64,000 nt of DNA, taken from positions 101,672-165,671 of the forward strand of contig JAGAMC010000025.1 in NCBI GenBank assembly GCA_017624915.1, given 5' to 3'. This DNA comes from Oscillospiraceae bacterium (GTDB taxonomy: Bacteria; Bacillota; Clostridia; Oscillospirales; Oscillospiraceae). Below the pieces are notes generated by a model. That model saw only the letters and a program-made list of their open reading frames with translations, did no database searches and was not told the origin of the DNA. Below, piece after piece: positions 35,359 through 46,995 of the stretch. Position 1 is the first letter of the stretch. Every line of letters begins with the position of its first letter. The translations under genes were made by a program, and so were the position numbers.

Positions 35359-36744
35359 ATGTCTGCTCTTACCGAATATTTTGACAGTCTGCGCGGTCGT
35401 TCCATTGCCGTGATCGGCATGGGCGTGAGCAATATGCCCCTGATCCGGATGCTGCTGCGTGCTGACCTGAAGGTCACGGTATGTGACCGCCAGAGCCGTG
35501 AAAAGGCACAGGAGCAGGTCTCTGAGCTGGAAAGTCTTGGTGCCAAGCTGCGTCTGGGAGAAGACTATCTGGAAAAGCTGTATAAGTTCGATGTGATATT
35601 CCGCACCCCGGGGATCAGCCCCAATACGCCCCAGATCCGGGAGGCGGTGGAGCGGGGAGCGGCGCTTACCTCTGAAATGGAACTGTTTTTCAGTGTCTGC
35701 CCCTGCAGGATCGTGGCAGTTACGGGAAGCGACGGAAAAACAACGACCACCACCATCATCGCCGAACTGCTGAAGGCAGCGGGATACAATGTCTATGTGG
35801 GCGGAAACATCGGAAAGCCCCTGCTGCCCCATGTGCCCGGCATGACGCAGGATGACGTGGCGGTGCTGGAGCTGTCCTCTTTCCAGCTGATGACAATGCA
35901 GCAAAGCCCCCATATTGCTGTTTTTACCAACCTTTCGCCCAACCATCTTGATTACCACCACACCATGGAGGAGTATACCAAGGCCAAGATGAATATCTAC
36001 TATCACCAGAGTGCCGGTGACAGGGCGATTTTCAACTTTGACAACGATGTTACCCGTTCCATGGCTAAAAACGCCCCGGCAGAAGTGATGCTGTTCAGCC
36101 GCAGACAGGGGCTGGAGGAAGGAGTTTACCTGCGGGATGGTGCCATTTGGCTGACCAACAAAATGGGCAGCAGGGAAGTGCTGCCCCTGTCTATGATTCA
36201 GTTGCCCGGTGAGCATAATATAGAAAACTACATGGCGGCTATCGCCGCTGTGGACGGTCTGGTTCCGGACAAATGTGTACGGGCGGTCGCCCGGAATTTC
36301 AAGGGCGTGGAACACCGCATCGAACTGGTCCGCGTACTGGACGGTGTGCGCTACTACAACGATTCCATCGGCACAAGTCCGTCCCGCACAAGGTCCGGCC
36401 TGATGGCCTTTGAACAAAAGGTTATACTCATTGCCGGAGGCTATGACAAACAGATCCCGTTTGACGAGCTTGGCGCTGATATTATAGAGCGTGTAAAGCT
36501 TCTTATCCTTACAGGAGATACAGCGGAAAAGATCAAGCTGGCGGTGGAAACAGTGTCCGGATATCAGCCAGGCGCACCCCGCATCATACTGGCCGGAGGG
36601 TTTGAAGATGCGGTAAAGACTGCCCGGGAGCTTGCCCGGGAGGGCGATGTGGTGCTGCTTTCTCCCGCCTGTGCAGCCTTCGACAGATTCAAGAACTTTG
36701 TAGAGCGGGGCAATACATTCAAACGGATCATAAACGAGTTTTAA
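35359..36744 (+). CDS. murD: UDP-N-acetylmuramoyl-L-alanine--D-glutamate ligase
   Basis: A 461-residue Mur ligase adding D-Glu to the peptidoglycan precursor. VIGMGVSNMP near 18-27 is the UDP-binding loop, VTGSDGKTTTT at 121-131 the P-loop, SFQL and NLSPNHLDYHHTMEEY the middle-domain signature, and YYNDSIGTSPSRT near 331-343 the C-terminal linker. It lies outside a mur cluster and leads into three M42 peptidases. Confidence 0.95.
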   Translation: MSALTEYFDSLRGRSIAVIGMGVSNMPLIRMLLRADLKVTVCDRQSREKAQEQVSELESLGAKLRLGEDYLEKLYKFDVIFRTPGISPNTPQIREAVERGAALTSEMELFFSVCPCRIVAVTGSDGKTTTTTIIAELLKAAGYNVYVGGNIGKPLLPHVPGMTQDDVAVLELSSFQLMTMQQSPHIAVFTNLSPNHLDYHHTMEEYTKAKMNIYYHQSAGDRAIFNFDNDVTRSMAKNAPAEVMLFSRRQGLEEGVYLRDGAIWLTNKMGSREVLPLSMIQLPGEHNIENYMAAIAAVDGLVPDKCVRAVARNFKGVEHRIELVRVLDGVRYYNDSIGTSPSRTRSGLMAFEQKVILIAGGYDKQIPFDELGADIIERVKLLILTGDTAEKIKLAVETVSGYQPGAPRIILAGGFEDAVKTARELAREGDVVLLSPACAAFDRFKNFVERGNTFKRIINEF

Positions 36745-36757
36745 GAGGGTGTCTTAC

Positions 36758-37798
36758 TTGCATGTACAGGAGATTTTGACGCAGCTGTGTGCTTTGCCCG
36801 GTCCCTCGGGATTTGAAGGACCTGTGGCTCAGTGTGCCGTGGAGCTGCTGGTACCGTTGATGGATGAAGTTTATGTTCACCGCATGGGCAGCGTGGTGGG
36901 CGTGCGCCGCTGCGGAAAGCCCAATGCCCGCCGGCTGCTGCTGGATGCTCACCTTGACGAAGTTGGGCTGATCGTGACCGGAGAGGAGGAGGGGTATCTG
37001 CGCTTTCGCACTCTGGGCGGCGTGGACCCCCGTATGCTCTGTGACCGGGAAGTGACCCTGCTGACCCAGCCGCCCATGTTCGGCGTCGTTGCGTGTCTTC
37101 CGCCTCATGTGCAGTCAGCGAAGGATATGGATAAGTCCACCCCAATCTCTGAACTGTATCTTGATGTGGGCCTTTCCGCTGGGCAGGCAAAAAAGGAGAT
37201 CCCCATTGGTACACCTGTTGTTTTCCGCAGCGGCGGTACGCCCCTTGGTGTGGATCAGTTCTGCGCAAAAGCTCTGGACGACCGGGCCTGCATGGTGTCT
37301 ATCCTGCGTGCAGTGGAACTGCTGAAGGATGAGAAACTGGGGCTTGACCTGTATATCCTGTTCAGTTCCCGGGAGGAGACAAGCAGTGCGGGCGCTATCA
37401 CCGCCATGTATGACATCGCGCCGGATATGTGCATTGCTGTGGATGTGACCCACGGGTATACCCCGGACGCGCCCAAGGATAAGGTGCTGAAAATGGGTGG
37501 TGGACCGGCTATCGGCGTGGGGCCGAATATGACCCGATGGATGAGCCGGCGGCTTACGGAGCTTGCCCGCTGTAAAGACATCCCCTGCCAGCTTGAGGTC
37601 ATGGCCGGCCACAGTGGTACCAACGCGTGGCCCATGCAGATCAGCCGTGAGGGCGTTGCCACCGCGGTGGTTTCGCTGCCCCTGAAATATATGCATACGC
37701 CGGTGGAAGTCATCGATCTGAAGGATCTGGAGTGGCTCTCGCAGCTGCTTGCAGCCTTTGCTGCCGACCCGGGAGAGGAGGAGCGCTATGCTTTCTGA
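36758..37798 (+). CDS. M42-family metallo-aminopeptidase (first of three)
   Basis: A 346-residue glutamyl/leucyl aminopeptidase-like protein. TTG 36758 gives LHVQEILTQLCALPGPSG with GAGGG suitably upstream; the in-frame GTG at 36749 is too near. Dinuclear metal ligands: LDAHLDEVG, KALDDRAC, SREETSS, AVDVTHG and the final YMHTPVE His. M42 enzymes form tetrahedral dodecamers that trim peptides. The next paralogue overlaps its 3' end by 11 bp. Confidence 0.88.
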   Translation: MHVQEILTQLCALPGPSGFEGPVAQCAVELLVPLMDEVYVHRMGSVVGVRRCGKPNARRLLLDAHLDEVGLIVTGEEEGYLRFRTLGGVDPRMLCDREVTLLTQPPMFGVVACLPPHVQSAKDMDKSTPISELYLDVGLSAGQAKKEIPIGTPVVFRSGGTPLGVDQFCAKALDDRACMVSILRAVELLKDEKLGLDLYILFSSREETSSAGAITAMYDIAPDMCIAVDVTHGYTPDAPKDKVLKMGGGPAIGVGPNMTRWMSRRLTELARCKDIPCQLEVMAGHSGTNAWPMQISREGVATAVVSLPLKYMHTPVEVIDLKDLEWLSQLLAAFAADPGEEERYAF

Positions 37799-38822
37799 GA
37801 TCAAAACACTGTGCGCTCTGCCCGGTGTTTCCAGCTTTGAAGATGCGGTGCGCGACTATATCATTGAGCAGGCCCGGCTTCATGCTGACAGCATTCGTGT
37901 GGATGCTATGGGAAATGTTATCATCTTCAAAAAGGGAGCGAAGGCAGCCGGCAACAAGCTGATGCTGTGCGCCCATATGGATGAAGTGGGGATGATCATC
38001 CGCTCCATCACGGATGAGGGCTATTTGAAGTTCGGCTTTGTGGGCTATGTGGACCGCAGGGTTGCCATCGGCAAGCGCGTACTGGTGGGGGAAAAGGCCA
38101 TCCCCGGCGTGGTGGGCATCAAGGCCTACCATCTGGTCAGCGACGAAGAGGAGAAGTCGGCACCTAAGACCGACGCCCTCTATCTGGATATCGGAGCCAA
38201 AGACAAGCAGGAGGCTGAAAAGCTCGTCAGTCTGGGTGACTACGCTGTGTTTGACAGCGACTGCGTGGAGTTTGGTGACGGCATGTTCAAGGCAAAGGCC
38301 ATTGATGATCGGGTAGGCTGTGCGGTGATGTTGGCCTTGCTCCGGGAGGAGCTTCCCATGGACGTGAATTTCGTGTTCACGGTTCAGGAGGAAGTGGGCA
38401 CCCGGGGTGCGTTCGGTGCGGCCTTTTCAGTGACCCCGGAGATCGCACTGGTGCTGGAGACCACTACGGCGGCAGATATTCCGTCTACTGAAGAGCACCA
38501 GAAGGTCTGCAGCCCCGGAAAAGGGCCCGTGATCCCGTTTATGGACGGGGGAACGATTTATGACCGCGGCCTGTTCGAGCAGCTGCGCGGTTTGGCACAG
38601 CAGAACGGGATCCCGTGGCAGACCAAGCACTATATTGCCGGCGGTACTGACGCAAGGGTCATCCAGCGCACCAAGACCGGTGTGCGGGTGGTCGGCATGG
38701 CCGCTGCGGTGCGGTATCTCCATGCGCCCTCCTGTGTGGGTGCGGTGAGAGACTTTGAGGACATGCTTAAGCTGTGCCGCCTGTTTATTGCGGATGCAGC
38801 ACAGGAAGTCGGGGAGGAATAA
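37788..38822 (+). CDS. M42-family metallo-aminopeptidase (second of three)
   Basis: A 344-residue paralogue of its neighbours, starting at ATG 37788 behind GGAGAGGAGGAG. Ligands: CAHMDEVGMI, KAIDDRVGC, VQEEVGTRG, a glutamate variant VLETTTA where neighbours have Asp, and YLHAPS. The sequence has diverged well beyond a recent duplication from both neighbours, suggesting different specificities. Confidence 0.88.
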   Translation: MLSEIKTLCALPGVSSFEDAVRDYIIEQARLHADSIRVDAMGNVIIFKKGAKAAGNKLMLCAHMDEVGMIIRSITDEGYLKFGFVGYVDRRVAIGKRVLVGEKAIPGVVGIKAYHLVSDEEEKSAPKTDALYLDIGAKDKQEAEKLVSLGDYAVFDSDCVEFGDGMFKAKAIDDRVGCAVMLALLREELPMDVNFVFTVQEEVGTRGAFGAAFSVTPEIALVLETTTAADIPSTEEHQKVCSPGKGPVIPFMDGGTIYDRGLFEQLRGLAQQNGIPWQTKHYIAGGTDARVIQRTKTGVRVVGMAAAVRYLHAPSCVGAVRDFEDMLKLCRLFIADAAQEVGEE

Positions 38823-38826
38823 GGAC

Positions 38827-39828
38827 ATGCAAACGCTTGAAATGCTAAAAAAACTGAATGCTGCCCACGGTCCTTCCGGGGATGAGAGCGGTGTAGCACA
38901 GGTCATTGCCGAGCTGTGCCGACCCTATGCAGATTCGGTGGAAGTTGACACCATGGGAAACCTCATCGTGCACAAAAAAGGTGAAGGCCCGAAGCTGATG
39001 TTTTCAGCCCACATGGACTCCATCGGTTTTATCGTTACGCACATTACCGAGGAGGGCTTTTTGCGCTGCGGACGGCTGGGCGGTGTTGCGCCAAAGGCCG
39101 CTGCCTATACGGCGGTACGCTTTAAAAACGGTGTGCGCGGCGTGTTTGCCAAAGAAGAAAAGGCGGAGTTTGGCAAATTGAAGCTGGACGAATGCTTTAT
39201 TGACATTGGCGCAAAAGACGAAGCCGAAGCCCAAAAGATGGTCAGTGTAGGTGACACGGCTATTTACGATTCTCCTATATTCTGCAATAGCAATAAAGTG
39301 GTTTCGCCTTATATGGATAACCGCATTTCCTGCGTTATCCTGCTCTGGGCGCTTATGCAGATCAAGGCCTGTGCTAATGACTGCTGGTTTGTCTTTTCGG
39401 CGCAGGAGGAGGTCGGGCTGCGGGGCGCCAAGACGGCAGCCTATGCCATTGATCCCGACTATGGAATTGCGGTGGACGTGACCGATGTGGACGACGTTCC
39501 CGGCAGTGAGAAATTTGGCACTGCACAGCTGGGGGCCGGTGCGGCCATAAAGGTTATGGACAGCTCGGTGATCTGTCACCCTCAGATGGTGCAGGCGATG
39601 GAGAAGCTGGCTGCGGAGAACAAGATCCCTGTACAAAAGGACATTCTGCGCGCAGGTGGGACCGATGCCGGTGTCATCATAACCAGCCGCATCGGCGTCA
39701 TAACCGGCGGGATCAGCGTGCCCTGCCGCTATATCCACACACCCTGTGAGATGGTGGATCTGACCGATGTACAGAGTTGTACCGCACTGGTGACAGCCCT
39801 TGCAGAGAACCGGATGGATCCGGTATAA
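38827..39828 (+). CDS. M42-family metallo-aminopeptidase (third of three)
   Basis: A 333-residue paralogue starting at ATG 38827 (GGAGGAATAAGGAC upstream), 4 bp after the second copy. Ligands: FSAHMDSIGF, YMDNRISC, AQEEVGLRG, AVDVTDVDD and YIHTPCE. The three genes form a tight cassette, probably subunits or specificities for stepwise peptide use, since M42 proteins can form hetero-oligomers. Confidence 0.88.
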   Translation: MQTLEMLKKLNAAHGPSGDESGVAQVIAELCRPYADSVEVDTMGNLIVHKKGEGPKLMFSAHMDSIGFIVTHITEEGFLRCGRLGGVAPKAAAYTAVRFKNGVRGVFAKEEKAEFGKLKLDECFIDIGAKDEAEAQKMVSVGDTAIYDSPIFCNSNKVVSPYMDNRISCVILLWALMQIKACANDCWFVFSAQEEVGLRGAKTAAYAIDPDYGIAVDVTDVDDVPGSEKFGTAQLGAGAAIKVMDSSVICHPQMVQAMEKLAAENKIPVQKDILRAGGTDAGVIITSRIGVITGGISVPCRYIHTPCEMVDLTDVQSCTALVTALAENRMDPV

Positions 39829-39855
39829 ACACAGATAGAATGGGATGAAAGTGAA

Positions 39856-41106
39856 ATGGCTTTACAGATAAGTGACCGTGTGCGCACCCTTGCCGCGCAG
39901 GCGGAGGAAAAGCTGCGCAGTCAAATGACATATATCGACGAGATCGCGCAGAAAAATACAGAAAAGGTGCTGGCGGCATTTCAAAAGCACCGCGTGGCTG
40001 ACACCTGCTTTGCCGGGACGACCGGATACGGTTACGATGATCTGGGACGGGACAAGCTGGATGAGATCTATGCCGAGATTTTCGGAACAGAAGCAGCTCT
40101 GGTGCGCATCCAGTTTGTCAACGGCACCCATGCCATTACCTGCGCGCTGTTCGGCGCGCTGAAGGCTGGGGACGTACTGGTTTCTGCTGTGGGTGCGCCC
40201 TATGACACCATGCTGGGTGCTATCGGCGTGGTCGATAAAGGACCGGGCTCTTTGAAGGATTACGGCGTGGAATACCGTCAGGTGGATCTTGTTGACGATG
40301 CGCCTGATCTGGAGGGGATGGAACGTGCTGTGGCCGACCCCCGGGTCAAGGCGGTTCTGATCCAGCGCTCCCGGGGCTATGCCACGCGCGCCTCTTTGTC
40401 TGTGGAGGAGATCGGTCGGATGTGTACCCGCATGAAGGCGGTCAACCCCAATGTGAGCATCCTGGTGGACAATTGCTACGGCGAGTTTGTGGAGACCATT
40501 GAGCCCACTCAGGTGGGTGCGGACCTGATCGTCGGCTCTCTGATCAAAAATCCCGGCGGCGGACTTGCGCCTACCGGCGGTTATATTGCGGGCCGCCGTG
40601 ACCTGGTGGAGGCGGCAGCCATGCGGCTGACTGCACCCGGGATCGGCGGCGAGTGCGGTTGCACGCTGGGACAGAACCGGCTGCTTTATCAGGGACTGTT
40701 TCTTGCGCCTCATACGGTGGCGCAGGCGGTCAAGACTGCCGTGTTTGCGGCGGGCGTGATGGAACTGCTGGGCTACGAGACACAGCCCCGTTCCGATCAG
40801 CCCCGCCATGATATTATTCAGATGATCCATATGAAGCAGCCTGAGGCTTTGAAACGGTTCTGCAAGGGCATCCAATTTGGTGCGCCCGTGGACTCCTTTG
40901 TTACCCCGGAGCCTTGGGATATGCCCGGTTACGACAGCCAGGTCATCATGGCGGCAGGCGCCTTTGTGCAGGGTGCGTCCATTGAGCTTTCTGCCGATGC
41001 GCCCATGCGTGAACCCTATACCGTCTACCTGCAGGGCGGTCTAACCTATGAGTCGGGCAAGGCCGGAATCCTGCTGGCGGTGCAGGAGCTGCTGGATCAG
41101 GACTAA
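39856..41106 (+). CDS. Methionine gamma-lyase family PLP protein (YnbB/aluminium-resistance type)
   Basis: A 416-residue PLP enzyme-like protein. FAGTTGYGYDDLGRDKLDEIYAEIFG and VRIQFVNGTHAI are family hallmarks, and the PLP lysine is in VGSLIKNPGGGLAPTGGYIAG near 235. It is annotated in relatives as aluminium resistance protein, but the reaction is not established; a C-S lyase or related role is inferred from the fold. It follows the peptidase cassette 27 bp later. Confidence 0.88.
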   Translation: MALQISDRVRTLAAQAEEKLRSQMTYIDEIAQKNTEKVLAAFQKHRVADTCFAGTTGYGYDDLGRDKLDEIYAEIFGTEAALVRIQFVNGTHAITCALFGALKAGDVLVSAVGAPYDTMLGAIGVVDKGPGSLKDYGVEYRQVDLVDDAPDLEGMERAVADPRVKAVLIQRSRGYATRASLSVEEIGRMCTRMKAVNPNVSILVDNCYGEFVETIEPTQVGADLIVGSLIKNPGGGLAPTGGYIAGRRDLVEAAAMRLTAPGIGGECGCTLGQNRLLYQGLFLAPHTVAQAVKTAVFAAGVMELLGYETQPRSDQPRHDIIQMIHMKQPEALKRFCKGIQFGAPVDSFVTPEPWDMPGYDSQVIMAAGAFVQGASIELSADAPMREPYTVYLQGGLTYESGKAGILLAVQELLDQD

Positions 41107-41151
41107 TCTGCCAAGCTGCCTGTGCATATCCTTCCAGAAGGGGGGATCATG

Positions 41152-43837
<2,686 letters not shown>

Positions 43838-43875
43838 ACTTATCTGTAAAGTGAATTATCCTGTCGGAATATGTA

Positions 43876-43907
43876 ACGGGACGCAGAGTGTTCTGCGTCC
43901 CGTTTTT
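43876..43907 (+). terminator. Terminator of ligA
   Basis: ACGGGACGCAGA / TCTGCGTCCCGT stem followed by TTTTTG. It also lies right after the stop of the convergent cotJC 3' part. Confidence 0.85.
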
Positions 43908-43908
43908 G

Positions 43909-44418
43909 TTAGCCTTTCGAGGTTGCCCGTTTGTCAAAAGCGGGGTTGTAGAGATAGACGTTCTTCTGATCCATCTTTTCCTGCGCAAGGCGCAGGCACT
44001 CGCCGAAACGCTGGTAGTGAACGATCTCCCGCTGACGCAGGAAGCGGATGACGTTGTTCACATCCGGGTCGTCAGAAAGGCGCAGGATGTTGTCATAAGT
44101 CTTGCGGGCTTTCTGTTCGGCAGCGAGATCTTCGGTCAGATCGGCGATCACATCGCCGGTAGACTGAATGGAGGCGGCGCTCCAGGGGAAGCCGGAGGCG
44201 GCGGTGGGGTACACACCTGCGGTGTGGTCCACGAAATACTGGGCGAAGGTGGGGTTAGCCTGTACCTGTTCGTCGGTGAGATTGCGGGTCAGCTGGTGGA
44301 CGATGGCGGCGACCATTTCCAGATGGCTGAGTTCCTCGGTACCTGCCGTGGAGGGGCAATGGAGGAGCACGTCCAAAACCCTTGCGGCCCAAGGCTTTGC
44401 TGCGTCGAACAACGTCAA
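43909..44418 (-). CDS. cotJC: cotJC, 3' part: C-terminal 142 codons of spore-coat Mn-catalase, cut off by the inserted element
   Basis: Only 44343 down to 43909 is cotJC. The frame continues to an ATG at 44418, but those first 25 codons (MTLFDAAKPWAARVL...) come from the element and match nothing in the family. From the GT at the junction it reads EELSHLEM (metal Glu/His), DLAAEQKARKTYDN (metal Glu) and RQREIVHYQRFGE (metal Glu/His), ending NPAFDKRATSKG. The first metal ligand, in GPDGELGAS, lies 16 kb away in the 5' part at 60425-60613. Neither part alone has a full dimanganese site. CotJC is a sigma-E class inner-coat protein in Bacillus. Confidence 0.92.
   Translation of the reverse strand: MTLFDAAKPWAARVLDVLLHCPSTAGTEELSHLEMVAAIVHQLTRNLTDEQVQANPTFAQYFVDHTAGVYPTAASGFPWSAASIQSTGDVIADLTEDLAAEQKARKTYDNILRLSDDPDVNNVIRFLRQREIVHYQRFGECLRLAQEKMDQKNVYLYNPAFDKRATSKG
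44337..44343. repeat. Left attachment-site core (attL) of the cotJC element
   Basis: CGGTACC, shared with 60424-60430. The match extends to TTCC-N-CGGTACC. The left flank is cotJC coding DNA; the right flank is element DNA. Confidence 0.88.
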
Positions 44419-44541
44419 AATGGCGAATGTGCGAAAACCGGGGTGGCTGTGTGAGCTGGAACTGGACTACCGCCACCGGGGATGGGACAGGCACTACCAT
44501 GTAGACGTGCTGGCGGCACTTCCGGAAGGGGGTGCACGGCT

Positions 44542-45378
44542 GTGAAGGAGTTTCTACAGATGCTTTCCCCGGACAAGCTGCTGCCCTTTGAAAAGCATCC
44601 CTTTCAGGTACGGGAGGATGAGTCGCTTGAGGAACTGATGGAGAGCATCCGCTGCTACGGCGTGTTATCGCCCCTGCTGGCCCGTCCGAAAGGGGAGGGG
44701 TACGAGCTGGTCAGCGGCCACCGGCGGCGACTGGCGGCTCAGAAACTGGGTTTGGAGGCTGTTCCGGTGCTGGTGCGGGAGATGTCCGATGATGAAGCGG
44801 TGATCCTGATGGTGGACAGTAATCTGCAGCGGGAGCATCTGCTGCCCAGTGAGAAAGCCTTTGCCTATAAGATGAAGCTGGAGGCGTTGAAGCACCAGGG
44901 AAAAGGTACTTCGTGCCGACTTGGCACGAAGTCAAGAAGTGATGAGACTATCGCGCTTAATTCAGAAGAAAGTGCTCGAAACATCCAACGCTACATCCGC
45001 CTTACCAATCTTGTCCCGCCGCTGCTGAAACTGGTGGATGAAGGCCGTATTGCCTTTTCTCCCGCCGTAGAGCTGTCCTATCTGACAAAAGAGGAACAGG
45101 CAGAACTGTGGGACCTGATTGAACAGGAGGACGCCACACCGTCCTTATCTCAGGCGATCCGTATGAAACAGCTCTCCCGCATGGCTAAGCTGACACCGGA
45201 AGCCATTTATGCCATCATTTCCGAGGAAAAGCCCAACCAAAAGGAGCAGATTCGCCTCAAAACGGAGTCGCTGAAAAAGTATTTCCCCAGTCATTACAGC
45301 ACGCAGCAGATGGAAAAGGCCATTATGAAACTTCTGGAGGACCGCTACCGCAGCAAACACCGTGAGCAGGAGCGATGA
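44542..45378 (+). CDS. ParB/Spo0J-family partition-like protein
   Basis: A 278-residue protein from GTG 44542 (GGGGGTG upstream; an ATG at 44560 with AAGGAG is an alternative). The ParB N domain shows LLPFEKHPFQVRED, RCYGVLSPLLARP and the signature VSGHRRRLAAQKLG, followed by the HTH region (LLPSEKAFAYKMK, SARNIQRYIRL). This type is common in integrative conjugative elements, usually with a ParA partner, which is absent here. The GTGA start overlaps a stop that ends the frame running in from the left edge. Confidence 0.88.
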   Translation: MKEFLQMLSPDKLLPFEKHPFQVREDESLEELMESIRCYGVLSPLLARPKGEGYELVSGHRRRLAAQKLGLEAVPVLVREMSDDEAVILMVDSNLQREHLLPSEKAFAYKMKLEALKHQGKGTSCRLGTKSRSDETIALNSEESARNIQRYIRLTNLVPPLLKLVDEGRIAFSPAVELSYLTKEEQAELWDLIEQEDATPSLSQAIRMKQLSRMAKLTPEAIYAIISEEKPNQKEQIRLKTESLKKYFPSHYSTQQMEKAIMKLLEDRYRSKHREQER

Positions 45379-45397
45379 TTTCGTACACTGGCGCTAG

Positions 45398-45592
45398 ATG
45401 GCCAAGGCACAGGGTATCGACGAGGATTTGAAAGAGCGCGATCCTCTGGCGTGGGTGGGGGCAATGAACAACCTGAACCAGCTTGCCCAGCGTGCTCACT
45501 ATAGCGGGCAAATGGACACCGAGAAAATTGATAAAGCATTGGAAGAGGTCGGAGAGATCTTTGATCACGTCAAGCAGTGGTGGAAATATTGA
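45398..45592 (+). pseudogene. TnpV remnant (C-terminal part)
   Basis: The 64-codon frame begins MAKAQGIDEDLKERDPLAWVGAMNNL, closely like the end of transposon-encoded TnpV proteins (KQAQGITEQLKA...MEWVGRMNNI). The N-terminal two thirds are missing, a TAG stop lies just before the ATG, and no ribosome site is visible. It marks decay of an older transposon or conjugative element. The following 45593-45675 stretch has no clear gene. Confidence 0.6.
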
Positions 45593-45675
45593 CATTATTC
45601 GCTCCTCGGACTATGATGATTCTATCAATTAAAGTGGGAACGAGGGCCAATTCAACTGGCTGAATCCGCATTTTG

Positions 45676-45704
45676 AAAGCCCTACGTAAACGTAGGGCTT
45701 TTTT
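45676..45704 (+). terminator. Terminator after the parB/tnpV block
   Basis: AAGCCCTACG / CGTAGGGCTT stem with a TAAA loop, then TTTT. Confidence 0.85.
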
Positions 45705-45727
45705 GCTTTCAAAAGGGGAGGAACCAT

Positions 45728-45925
45728 ATGGAATATATGTCTATCTCACAGGCGGCAGAGAAGTGGGGGATCTCATCCCGCCGCATTCAGGTGCTCTGTA
45801 AGCAGGAGCGCATCCCCGGCGCATCCCGGATGGGCTATGTCTGGGCTATCCCGGCAGACGCGGAGAAGCCGAGAGATGCGAGAGTAAAAAGTGGAAAATA
45901 TGTCAGGCTAACAGGAAAGAACTGA
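45728..45925 (+). CDS. Small helix-turn-helix DNA-binding protein (excisionase-like)
   Basis: A 65-residue protein with a MerR/Xis-type winged HTH: ISQAAEKWGISSRRIQVLCKQERIPGA then a wing GYVWAIPADAEKP. GGGGAGGAACC precedes ATG 45728. Such small proteins are frequent in clostridial mobile elements. It could steer excision, acting as directionality factor, or regulate the cargo; this is a guess from size and place. Confidence 0.75.
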   Translation: MEYMSISQAAEKWGISSRRIQVLCKQERIPGASRMGYVWAIPADAEKPRDARVKSGKYVRLTGKN

Positions 45926-45942
45926 CTTGGGAGAGAAAATAT

Positions 45943-46977
45943 ATGCTCGCTTATACCTACGTAGAACACGGAAATTTTGAATTACAGGACAAGCCCAAGC
46001 CTGTCCTGCTCCATGACCGGGACGCAATCGTGCGGGTCACGCTGTCCAGCATCTGTACCAGTGACCTCCATATCAAACACGGCAGCGTGCCTCGTGCCGT
46101 GCCCGGTATCACCGTGGGTCATGAGATGGTTGGCGTTGTGGAAGAAGTCGGAGCGGCGGTCGCCAACGTCAAACCCGGCGACCGAGTGACGGTGAATGTG
46201 GAAACCTTCTGTGGAGAGTGCTTTTTCTGCCAGAATGGTTGGGTAAACAACTGCACCGATCCAAACGGCGGCTGGGCGTTGGGCTGCCGCATCGACGGGG
46301 GACAGGCGGAGTATGTCCGCGTGCCCTATGCCGATCAAGTACTGAATAAGATTCCTGACAGCGTTACCGACGAGCAGGCCCTGCTGGTAGGTGATGTGCT
46401 GGCTACCGGCTATTGGGCAGCGCAGATCTCTGAGATCAAGACCCGTGATACGGTGCTGATCATCGGTGCAGGACCGACAGGTATCTGCACTTTACAATGC
46501 GTGCGGTTAATGAATCCAAGACGTATTATTGTGTGTGATCGGGATGCGGAGCGCTTGAAGTTCGTCCGTGACAACTATCCCGAAGTTCTGACAGTTGGCC
46601 CCGAGCAGGTGGCCGATCTGGTACAGGCATATAGTGACCACGGCGGTGCAGATGTGGTATTGGAAGTAGCCGGCAGCGAGGAGACCTTCCGCATGGCCTG
46701 GGAGTGTGCCAGACCCAATGCCATTGTGACGGTGGTGGCCTTGTATGATGGCCCACAGTCGTTGCCACTTCCGGAGATGTACGGTAAAAATCTTACCTTC
46801 AAAACCGGCGGTGTAGACGGTTGCAACTGCGCCGAGACGCTGGAGCTGATTGCGGCAGGGAAGATCGACACCACGCCGCTCATTACCCATACCTATGCAC
46901 TCAAGGACATCGACGAAGCCTATGCCCTCTTTGAGAACCGCTGGGACGGTGTGATTAAAGTTGCCATCAAACCCTAA
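45943..46977 (+). CDS. Zinc-dependent alcohol dehydrogenase family protein
   Basis: A 344-residue MDR dehydrogenase. Catalytic zinc ligands are Cys in SSICTSDLH near 38 and GHE near 60. Four structural-zinc cysteines lie in CGECFFCQNGWVNNC near 88-102. The Rossmann loop is IIGAGPTGICTLQ near 172. It reduces or oxidises a short alcohol or aldehyde with NAD(P); the substrate is unknown. It is followed 18 bp later by a reductase gene. Confidence 0.9.
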   Translation: MLAYTYVEHGNFELQDKPKPVLLHDRDAIVRVTLSSICTSDLHIKHGSVPRAVPGITVGHEMVGVVEEVGAAVANVKPGDRVTVNVETFCGECFFCQNGWVNNCTDPNGGWALGCRIDGGQAEYVRVPYADQVLNKIPDSVTDEQALLVGDVLATGYWAAQISEIKTRDTVLIIGAGPTGICTLQCVRLMNPRRIIVCDRDAERLKFVRDNYPEVLTVGPEQVADLVQAYSDHGGADVVLEVAGSEETFRMAWECARPNAIVTVVALYDGPQSLPLPEMYGKNLTFKTGGVDGCNCAETLELIAAGKIDTTPLITHTYALKDIDEAYALFENRWDGVIKVAIKP

Positions 46978-46995
46978 CAAAATGGAGGGAATACC

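Noticed and set aside
44343-44418. The ATG at 44418 as a genuine start of a shortened Mn-catalase
   Set aside because: The first 25 codons come from the element, match nothing in the family and have no convincing ribosome site; the true start is at 60613.
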